Positions 5,986 to 11,859 of a stretch of 13,618 nucleotides of DNA are shown here, piece by piece. The notes below the pieces were generated by a model, which was not told the origin of the DNA, did not search any database, and saw only the letters and a program-made list of their open reading frames with translations. How positions within the stretch are numbered: position 1 is the stretch's first letter; each line of letters opens with the position of its first letter. Position numbers and translations under genes: made by a program. The stretch is taken from contig NZ_JAHZAA010000020.1 of assembly GCF_019424165.1 (NCBI RefSeq), forward strand, positions 1 through 13,618. Reading direction: 5' to 3'. This DNA comes from Desulfovibrio sp. (lineage in GTDB: Bacteria > Desulfobacterota > Desulfovibrionia > Desulfovibrionales > Desulfovibrionaceae).

Positions 5986-7371
5986 TCAATTTTTCAGGCT
6001 GTGGATGGGCGCGGGGATGCGCCCCCCAAGAGTGATAAAGTCTTCGGCGTTGCCACCCGGCACGGGCATGATGGCCGCCTTGCCAAGCAGGCCGCCAAAC
6101 GACACTTCCTCACCCACGCCCTTGCCGGGCACGGGTATGAGGCGCACGGCCGTCGTCTTGTGGTTGATCATGCCGATAGCCATTTCATCGGCGATAATAC
6201 CGGAAATGGTGGCCGCCGGGGTATCACCGGGGATGGCAATCATGTCCAGCCCCACCGAGCACACGCTGGTCATGGCTGCCAGCTTTTCAATGCTGAGCAG
6301 GCCAGCGGTAGCGGCCGCCTCGATGCTTGAGTCTTCCGATACGGGAATAAAAGCCCCCGAAAGACCGCCCACCGAAGAGGAGGCAAACGCGCCGCCCTTT
6401 TTCACCGCGTCATTGAGCATGGCCAGCACGGCCGTAGTGCCGGGCGCGCCGATGCTTGAAAGCCCGAGGCTCTGGAAAATTTCACCCACGGAGTCGCCCA
6501 CCGCCGGTGTGGGGGCCAGGGAAAGGTCGGCCACGCCAAAGGGGATGCCCAGACGGGTAGCCACTTCAGTGCCGATCATTTCGCCCACGCGGGTCACCTT
6601 GTAGGCCGTGCGCTTGATCACTTCGGCCATGTCCAGCAGCGTCAGGGGCGCGCCCTTTTCGTTGCGGCCCGACTCACGGGCGCGGTCCAGGGCTTTCTTC
6701 ACCACACCTGGGCCGGAAACGCCCACGTTGATCACCACATCAGGCTCGCCCACGCCAAGGTAGGCCCCGGCCATGAAAGGCACGTCCTGCGGAATATTGG
6801 CAAAAACCACCAGCTTGGCGCAGCCTATGCCGCCACGGTCGGCCGTGGCTTCGGCTACCTTGAGAATCTGCCGCCCCATAAGCGCCACAGCGTCCATATT
6901 GATGCCGCTGCGCGACGATGCCACGTTGATGGACGAGCAGATACGGTCAGTCTGCGCAAGGGCTTCGGGCAGCGCCTCAATAAGGGCGCGGTCGCCTTTG
7001 GCAAAGCCTTTTTCAACCAGGGCGGAAAACCCGCCCAGAAAATCCACACCCGCCTCTTTGGCGGCCTCGTCCAGGGCTTTGCAGACGCGCACCATGCCGT
7101 CCGGGCCAAAGGGCGCGGCCACCACCGCAATGGGGCTGACGCTGATGCGCTTGTTCACCACGGGAATGCCGTACTTGTCTCCGACTTCATCGCAGACAGA
7201 CACGAGCTGTGAGGCATAACGGCGGATTTTGGCCTGCACATTGGCGGTAAAAAGCTCCAGGTCGTGGCTCACGCAGTCAAACAGGCTCACGCCCAGGGTG
7301 ACGGTGCGCACATCCAGGTGCTCGTTGCGGAGCATGTTAAGTGTGCTTATGACTTCGCGTTCGGAAAGCAT
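5986..7371 (-). CDS. UPF0210 / DUF711 (PFL-like) protein
   Basis: A 461-residue cytoplasmic protein of the UPF0210 (DUF711) family, which adopts a pyruvate-formate-lyase-like barrel but has no proven reaction. Family blocks are visible throughout: an N-terminal LDVRTVTLGVSLFDC, NKRISVSPIAVV, then GVDFLGGFSALVEKG, ICSSINVASSRSGINMDAV, PDVVINVGVSGPGVV, LAPTPAVGDSVGEI, and a C-terminal FGGLLGKAAIMPV. The length is normal for the family (about 445-460). The start ATG 7371 has AGGA seven bases upstream. It lies downstream of an ACT-domain gene, and this order (ACT protein UPF0237-like, then UPF0210) recurs across bacteria and archaea, suggesting an amino-acid-responsive metabolic role. That role is inference. 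The terminator at 5927-5966 ends the unit. Confidence 0.92.
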   Translation of the reverse strand: MLSEREVISTLNMLRNEHLDVRTVTLGVSLFDCVSHDLELFTANVQAKIRRYASQLVSVCDEVGDKYGIPVVNKRISVSPIAVVAAPFGPDGMVRVCKALDEAAKEAGVDFLGGFSALVEKGFAKGDRALIEALPEALAQTDRICSSINVASSRSGINMDAVALMGRQILKVAEATADRGGIGCAKLVVFANIPQDVPFMAGAYLGVGEPDVVINVGVSGPGVVKKALDRARESGRNEKGAPLTLLDMAEVIKRTAYKVTRVGEMIGTEVATRLGIPFGVADLSLAPTPAVGDSVGEIFQSLGLSSIGAPGTTAVLAMLNDAVKKGGAFASSSVGGLSGAFIPVSEDSSIEAAATAGLLSIEKLAAMTSVCSVGLDMIAIPGDTPAATISGIIADEMAIGMINHKTTAVRLIPVPGKGVGEEVSFGGLLGKAAIMPVPGGNAEDFITLGGRIPAPIHSLKN

Positions 7372-7459
7372 GGCGGTATCCTGTATGGTTGCAAGGCGAA
7401 AACGCTCTAACGCAGATCAGCTTTGGTGATGTACACTATCAAAGTGCAAGGCACGCTCG

Positions 7460-7484
7460 TTACCGCGCTTGACCGCGCGAGTAA
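7460..7484. repeat. Imperfect palindrome between the ACT and UPF0210 genes
   Basis: TTAC+CGCGC (7460-7468) pairs with GCGCG+GTAA (7475-7484, one bulged A) around the loop TTGACC. It sits in the middle of the 179-base spacer. There is no T-run, so it is not a standard terminator. It could be an operator, an mRNA processing or stability hairpin, or chance. Confidence 0.5.
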
Positions 7485-7550
7485 ATTGCGCTTGGCTTCC
7501 ACGGCGGGCGTCTGCTCACGCAGCCGCCAGAGCACGGTATTTACACTGCC

Positions 7551-8114
7551 CTAAAAAGAACTGACGCGGTGCACGGCTTCAAAAATATCCCTGTGCTGCA
7601 CACTCACCCTCAGGTCGCGGCTCTGGCCCTCGCAGGAAAGCTCACGGCGCAGACGCCCAAGGTCAACGGCATCGGGAACCATAACCTCAAAGACAAAAAG
7701 GGCATGATTGGCCCCGCCTTCGCCCAGAATGGCCTTGAGGCTTTCGATGTTCACATCGTGGCGGGCAAACACGCGGCTCATGGCCGCGATAAGACCGGGT
7801 TTGTCCGGGCCGTCGGCAGTGATGACAAAAGGCTCACAGTGAATGCTCTGGCCCCACTGCCCCTGAATGGCGGGCCGCACCAGCACCGAAAGATCCACTT
7901 TGGCCTCGGCCAGGCTGACGTTCAGCCTTTGGTGCAGGCTCTGGGCATCCAGGGCATCAGGAGCGGCCACCACAAAAATGGCGGCAAATTCGCCGGAAAG
8001 AATGCTCTGGGTCACTTCTTCAATGTTGCAGCCGTTTTCTTCAAGAATGCGGCTGACTGCGGCCACCACTCCGGGGCAGTCGCGCCCCAGAAAAGAGGCG
8101 GTATACTTGTGCAT
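7551..8114 (-). CDS. Tandem ACT-domain protein (GcvR-like)
   Basis: A 187-residue cytoplasmic protein made of two ACT domains. The first, from residue 2, has GRDCPGVVAAVSRILEENG and CNIEEV. The second, from about residue 87, has GPDKPGLIAAMSRVFARHD and VNIESL. Both have the DxPG loop typical of small-molecule-sensing ACT folds. The architecture resembles the glycine cleavage regulator GcvR, and there is no DNA-binding or catalytic domain. The start at ATG 8114 is preferred over an in-frame GTG at 8153, because AAGGA lies eight bases before it and the ACT fold begins there. It is upstream of the UPF0210 gene, its usual partner. It likely senses an amino acid and modulates the partner or a regulator, though the ligand is unknown. 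Confidence 0.88.
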   Translation of the reverse strand: MHKYTASFLGRDCPGVVAAVSRILEENGCNIEEVTQSILSGEFAAIFVVAAPDALDAQSLHQRLNVSLAEAKVDLSVLVRPAIQGQWGQSIHCEPFVITADGPDKPGLIAAMSRVFARHDVNIESLKAILGEGGANHALFVFEVMVPDAVDLGRLRRELSCEGQSRDLRVSVQHRDIFEAVHRVSSF

Positions 8115-8177
8115 GACGCGTATCCTTACGGAAATGATCCGTGGCAGGGCCACGGGAAGGTGTCACAGGAGAGAAAA

Positions 8178-8206
8178 TCTATATACGCAACCCTCGCGAA
8201 CTTCAA
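8178..8206 (-). promoter_or_regulatory. Promoter of the ACT-UPF0210 unit
   Basis: On the minus strand TTGAAG (8201-8206) is exactly 17 bases from TATAGA (8178-8183). This predicts a start about 57 bases before the ACT gene ATG at 8114. It also places the alternative GTG at 8153 only about 18 bases into the transcript. Both boxes match sigma70 well. Confidence 0.65.
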
Positions 8207-8254
8207 GGCCAAACAGGGCATTGGCGCGGCATGAAAAGCATCTGCACGTCATCC

Positions 8255-8283
8255 TTGACGCTTCTTCGTGAATGGCATACCGT
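8255..8283 (+). promoter_or_regulatory. Possible lysS promoter
   Basis: TTGACG (8255-8260) and TACCGT (8278-8283) have 17-base spacing; an alternative -10 is TACAAT (8284-8289). Either would start transcription near 8290-8296. That is downstream of the ATG at 8272 and so supports the GTG 8323 start. The -10 match is weak. Confidence 0.35.
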
Positions 8284-8322
8284 TACAATCCTTTAAGACC
8301 GGGCATCTCAGGAGTTTTTTCA

Positions 8323-9909
8323 GTGGAAAATCGGGAAAAGAAGAATAAAAAGCCTGCCGTCAAGCTGGGCACAAAGTCTAAGTACGCGGGCTATTTCATG
8401 CCCATGTTGGAAAGCTTCGCCGCCCGTGAAGGGTTGAACGAGGTCATAAAAAACCGCGTGGTCAAATCCTGTGACCTCATGGACGCGGGCGTACCTCTCT
8501 TTCCTAACAATTTCCGCAAGGAACACTCCATTGCCTGGGTGCTGGACAAATTCGGCGACCTGGAGGGCGATGCCCTGGAAACACAGGAAGATGTTGTCGC
8601 CATTGCCGGGCGCATCGTTTCGTTACGCTCTTTCGGCAAGGTGGCCTTTTTCCACATCATGGACCAGACGGGCCGCGTACAGTGCTATGCCGCGCGCGAA
8701 CATCTGGACGACGCCACGCACAACCTGGTAAAAAAGCTCGACATCGGCGATATCGTCGGCCTGTCCGGGCATCTTTTCCGCACCAAAACGGGCGAACTGA
8801 CCATCGCCTGCCGCACCATAAAGCTCATCACGCGGTCCATGCGTCCCCTGCCCGAAAAATATCACGGGCTCAAGGATATGGAAACGCGCTACCGCCAGCG
8901 CTACGTGGACCTTATCGTCACACCCCGCGCCCGCGAAATATTTTTCAAGCGCAGCCAGATCGTGCGCGAGTTCCGCCATTTTATGGAAGACCACGGCTTC
9001 ATGGAAGTGGAAACTCCCATGATGCAGCCCCTGGCCGGGGGCGCGGCGGCAAAACCCTTCAAAACCCATCACAATGCTCTGGACATGGGCCTGTACATGC
9101 GTATTGCGCCCGAGCTGTACCTCAAGCGCCTGCTTGTGGGCGGTTTTGAAAAAGTGTTCGAGCTGAACCGCAACTTCCGCAATGAAGGGATCGACACGCG
9201 GCACAATCCCGAATTCACCATGTGCGAATTCTACTGGGCCTACGCCACGTTTGAAGACCTCATGGACCTTACGGAAAAGCTCTTTGCCCATCTGGCGCAG
9301 ACAGTCTGCGGCACAACCGTGGTCCCCTATCAGGGCGAAATGATCGACCTCACGCCCGGCAAGTGGACGCGCATGAGCTTTTACGACTCGCTCACCCTCA
9401 TTGGCGGCCATCAGCCGGAATTTTACAATGACTACAGCAGGGTGCAAAACTACATCCGCCAGCGCGGTGAAAAAGCCGCTGACAGCGAAAGCCTGCAAAA
9501 GCTGCACGCCAAACTTTTTGACCTGGATGTGGAAGGCAAGCTCGTACAGCCGCACTTCATCTACCATTACCCCACGGAAATCTCGCCCCTGTCGCGCCGC
9601 AACGACAACGATCCCGCGCTGACCGACCGCTTTGAGCTTTTCATTACCGGCCGCGAGATATCCAACGCGTTTTCCGAACTTAACGACCCAGTGGACCAGC
9701 GCCTGCGCTTTGAAGACCAGGTGCGCGAAAAAGAAGCTGGAGACGACGAGGCGCACAGCATGGACGAAGATTACCTGCGCGCCCTTGAATACGGCATGCC
9801 CCCGGCGGCTGGCCAGGGTGTGGGCATAGACCGCCTGGTCATGCTGCTGACGGACTCCGCCTCCATCCGCGAGGTTATCCTCTTCCCCCTGCTGCGGCCG
9901 GAATCCTAG
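8323..9909 (+). CDS. lysS: Lysyl-tRNA synthetase, class II
   Basis: Charges tRNA-Lys with lysine in the cytoplasm. An N-terminal OB-fold anticodon-binding domain (about 90-200, with VAIAGRIVSLRSFGKVAFF) is followed by the class II catalytic core. Motif 1 is around MEVETPMMQPLAGGAAAKPF (227-246). Motif 2 is FELNRNFRNEG (279-289) with RHNPEFTMCEFYWAY. Motif 3 is GVGIDRLVMLLTDSASIREV (499-518). The start is taken as GTG 8323, giving 528 residues, because AGGAG (8310-8314) lies eight bases upstream. ATG 8272 has no ribosome binding site and would precede the likely transcript start. ATG 8398 also lacks one. This start gives a Lys-rich N-terminal extension (ENREKKNKKP) ahead of the usual beginning. 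The gene is divergent from the ACT gene, and the transcript ends at the shared terminator near 10020. Confidence 0.95.
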   Translation: MENREKKNKKPAVKLGTKSKYAGYFMPMLESFAAREGLNEVIKNRVVKSCDLMDAGVPLFPNNFRKEHSIAWVLDKFGDLEGDALETQEDVVAIAGRIVSLRSFGKVAFFHIMDQTGRVQCYAAREHLDDATHNLVKKLDIGDIVGLSGHLFRTKTGELTIACRTIKLITRSMRPLPEKYHGLKDMETRYRQRYVDLIVTPRAREIFFKRSQIVREFRHFMEDHGFMEVETPMMQPLAGGAAAKPFKTHHNALDMGLYMRIAPELYLKRLLVGGFEKVFELNRNFRNEGIDTRHNPEFTMCEFYWAYATFEDLMDLTEKLFAHLAQTVCGTTVVPYQGEMIDLTPGKWTRMSFYDSLTLIGGHQPEFYNDYSRVQNYIRQRGEKAADSESLQKLHAKLFDLDVEGKLVQPHFIYHYPTEISPLSRRNDNDPALTDRFELFITGREISNAFSELNDPVDQRLRFEDQVREKEAGDDEAHSMDEDYLRALEYGMPPAAGQGVGIDRLVMLLTDSASIREVILFPLLRPES

Positions 9910-9969
9910 AGCACGTTTGCTTTGAAACAACGCTGAAAGCGGCCCCAACCGGCCCATATCTGCTGACAA

Positions 9970-10031
9970 AAAGGCCCGTTCCTCACAGAAAGCGCACCTG
10001 CCGGTACGTTACCTGTCTGGAACGGGCCTTT
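9970..10031. terminator. Bidirectional terminator between lysS and the nap operon
   Basis: A 13-bp perfect stem AAAGGCCCGTTCC (9970-9982) / GGAACGGGCCTTT (10019-10031) encloses a 36-base interior that has its own small GGTA/TACC hairpin. Read on the minus strand the stem runs into five T, and on the plus strand into TTT then CGATTTT. It lies 60 bases after lysS and 74 bases after napH, so it serves both convergent units. Confidence 0.85.
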
Positions 10032-10104
10032 CGATTTTCTGTCAATACAGCTCATTATAGTTTTTTGTTCTGCCGGTTACGCCGGAAGACCGTTACCGCT
10101 CAGG

Positions 10105-11004
10105 TCAGGCAGTATGGTGCGGTTTGCGCCCCGCACGCCCAAAGGCCGCCCAGCGCAACGCGCCGCCGCGCTTGGCGCAGGCTCGCAAACAATCACCGCA
10201 CATGGTGCAGTTCCATCTGTCCGGGCCGCCGGGCCGCCGGGGATCAAGCCCCAACGAGCAGGCATCGCGGCACGGCCTTTCGCCCCTGCAAGAGCAGTTT
10301 TCGGCATGCCAGGCCACGCGCAGCCCAGGCCCCCAGGACGGCAGGCAGCGCGCCGCCGCGCCCAGCAGAACAGACTGCGGGCAGACATAACGGCACCACA
10401 GGCGCTTGCCGCTCACGGCTTCAAGCAACAGGGCCGCAAGGGGTAGAAGCACGGCGAAAAACAGCAGGACGGCTCCCGCGCCCTGCCAGACCAACAGCGG
10501 AACCAGCGAGAGTTCCCCGGGCATGGCAAGCAGATTAAGAACGGGATAGCCCAGCAGACCGGCCAGCGACAGCCCCAGAAGAAGCACCGCTGCTTTGGCA
10601 GCAAAGGCCCGGCCAGACCGGTTACGCCCGGCTGCCCCTCCGGCTGCCCGGTTGCTTGCCGGTATTGGCACGCCGTGGCGGCGGGCCATGCGGCACCGCG
10701 CGGCATACACCAGTTCGGAGAACAGTCCGTAAGGGCAAAACCACGAACAGAACACGCGCCCCATAAGCAGGGCAAGGGCAAGGGAGCATAACGCGCCCCA
10801 TAACAGCGCGCCGGCAGGCAGCAGGCCCCCTGCCGCCACCTGGGCTGCGGCCACGGGATCAGCAAAGGGCAGTCCAAAAAAGTTCAACGAAAACAGACTG
10901 CCGCTGACCTGGCGCAGCCCGGCCCAATTGATCCAGGGCAGTAGGCAGAACAGGGCCAACGCCCCCAGTTGGACGCATCTGCGGGCCAAAGTGTACGCAC
11001 TCAT
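10105..11004 (-). CDS. napH: Quinol dehydrogenase membrane component NapH
   Basis: A membrane iron-sulfur protein that, with NapG, draws electrons from quinol for the periplasmic nitrate reductase. The protein is 299 residues with about four transmembrane segments (near 12-29, 63-85, 137-160, 166-195). Two CX3CP motifs of the NapH/NosR type are present: CSWFCP (86-91) and CRYVCP (204-209). The C-terminal ferredoxin region has one normal cluster motif CTMCGDCLRAC (266-276). The other is oddly spaced, with cysteines at 237, 239, 245 and 249 (CX1CX5CX3C, where CX2CX2CX3C is usual). The start at ATG 11004 overlaps the napG stop as ATGA and has GGAG six bases before it; a further upstream ATG at 11073 lies inside napG. 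It is the last gene of the operon. Confidence 0.9.
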   Translation of the reverse strand: MSAYTLARRCVQLGALALFCLLPWINWAGLRQVSGSLFSLNFFGLPFADPVAAAQVAAGGLLPAGALLWGALCSLALALLMGRVFCSWFCPYGLFSELVYAARCRMARRHGVPIPASNRAAGGAAGRNRSGRAFAAKAAVLLLGLSLAGLLGYPVLNLLAMPGELSLVPLLVWQGAGAVLLFFAVLLPLAALLLEAVSGKRLWCRYVCPQSVLLGAAARCLPSWGPGLRVAWHAENCSCRGERPCRDACSLGLDPRRPGGPDRWNCTMCGDCLRACAKRGGALRWAAFGRAGRKPHHTA

Positions 11005-11525
11005 AGGCCGCTCCGTGGCGCGTCCAGCGTTGGGGCCGCACTCGCCGGGCAGCCCCCGGCGGATGCGGGCCATATTTCCACAGCCTGCACGGGGCAGACA
11101 TATTCACAGATGCCGCAACCCACACAAGCCGTGGTCATGGCCGGCACAAGACCGCCGGAAAGCACCACGGCTGAACCCCGCAAGGGGCAACGGTCATAGC
11201 AGGTCATGCACATGACGCCCCCCGCGTAATTGTGGCAACGGTCTTTCAGGATATAAGCACGGCCCATGTTTGCCCGGGCCATGTCAGTCACCCCGGCGTC
11301 AAGCGCGCCTGACGGACATACAGGCGGGCATTTCATGCAGAGGTAGCAGGGGGTTTTACCTGCCACCACGCGCGGGGTACGCCGTGAGCGCCCCAGGCCG
11401 CCCATCAGCTCCAGGCTTTTGTGCGGGCAGGCGGCAACGCATTGCCCGCAGCGCACACACAGCCGCAGAAACTCTTCTTCCGCCGCCGCGCCGGGCGGGC
11501 GCAACGGCGGAAGAAACACGTTCAT
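11001..11525 (-). CDS. napG: Ferredoxin-type protein NapG, without Tat signal
   Basis: A four-cluster [4Fe-4S] ferredoxin that relays electrons with NapH in the nitrate reductase system. The protein is 174 residues. The cluster motifs are CVRCGQCVAACP (23-34), CYLCMKCPPVCP (60-71), cysteines 97/106/109/113 ending in CP, and CVGCGICEYVCP (134-145). E. coli-type NapG has a twin-arginine signal before the LRPPGA block. Here the protein starts MNVFLPPLRPPGA, so the whole signal region is missing. The start at 11525 is supported by GGGAGA six bases upstream and an ATGA overlap with napD. The upstream in-frame extension to 11570 contains no RR-x-FLK motif either. It is therefore probably cytoplasmic, or carried by a partner. 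Confidence 0.9.
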   Translation of the reverse strand: MNVFLPPLRPPGAAAEEEFLRLCVRCGQCVAACPHKSLELMGGLGRSRRTPRVVAGKTPCYLCMKCPPVCPSGALDAGVTDMARANMGRAYILKDRCHNYAGGVMCMTCYDRCPLRGSAVVLSGGLVPAMTTACVGCGICEYVCPVQAVEIWPASAGGCPASAAPTLDAPRSGL

Positions 11526-11851
11526 TGCAGTCTCCCGGTACCCATCCCGCCCTCTGCCGGCACAAGGCAATGTTCTTTCGCCCTGTGCGGCGGGCAGGGC
11601 ATGTGTCCCTGGCTGTCCAGATCATCCTCGTAATTTATAAAGGCCACATCCAGCATGAGCACATGCGGCAGCCCGTTCACATATTCCAGGTCGCGCTGCA
11701 AGCTGTGTGAAGGACTTTCCAGCACCACCGCCAGCTTGCCCGCCTCCGCCACTTCACGCACCTCAAGCACGCCCCGCAGGTCGAGCAGCAATCCTCGCAG
11801 ACCGGCCAAACGCTCCTGGGGCGCACTGATGACAATCCCGGCAATAGCCAT
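11522..11851 (-). CDS. napD: NapD, chaperone for NapA maturation, with extended tail
   Basis: A small cytoplasmic chaperone that binds the Tat signal of NapA and delays export until the molybdenum cofactor and cluster are inserted. The protein is 109 residues. The ferredoxin-like alpha/beta core is complete by about residue 74, from AIAGIVISAPQERL to LDVAFINYEDD. E. coli NapD is 87 residues. The extra C-terminal tail contains H83, C86, H89, H94 and C95 in the stretch HMPCPPHRAKEHC, a possible metal site. The start at 11851 has AGGAGG four bases from the ATG, and that site overlaps the napA TAG stop, so translation is coupled. A longer frame to 11887 begins inside napA and is not preferred. 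Confidence 0.88.
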   Translation of the reverse strand: MAIAGIVISAPQERLAGLRGLLLDLRGVLEVREVAEAGKLAVVLESPSHSLQRDLEYVNGLPHVLMLDVAFINYEDDLDSQGHMPCPPHRAKEHCLVPAEGGMGTGRLQ

Positions 11852-11859
11852 ATCCCCTC

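Noticed and set aside
8115..8322. Lysine riboswitch or T-box in the lysS leader
   Set aside because: No L-box or T-box conserved blocks are present, and the predicted leader is only about 30 bases.
9908..9935. Possible dispersed repeat shared between the end of lysS (TAGAGCACGTTTGCTTTG) and the minus strand upstream of the UPF0210 gene (TTAGAGCGTTTTCGCCTTG)
   Set aside because: The similarity is short and gapped, and two degenerate copies are not enough to call a repeat family without a genome search.
8623..9969. 448-codon open frame antisense to lysS
   Set aside because: It is a shadow of lysS, driven by GC-rich third positions; composition (Ala, His, Val, Phe rich) matches no protein family.
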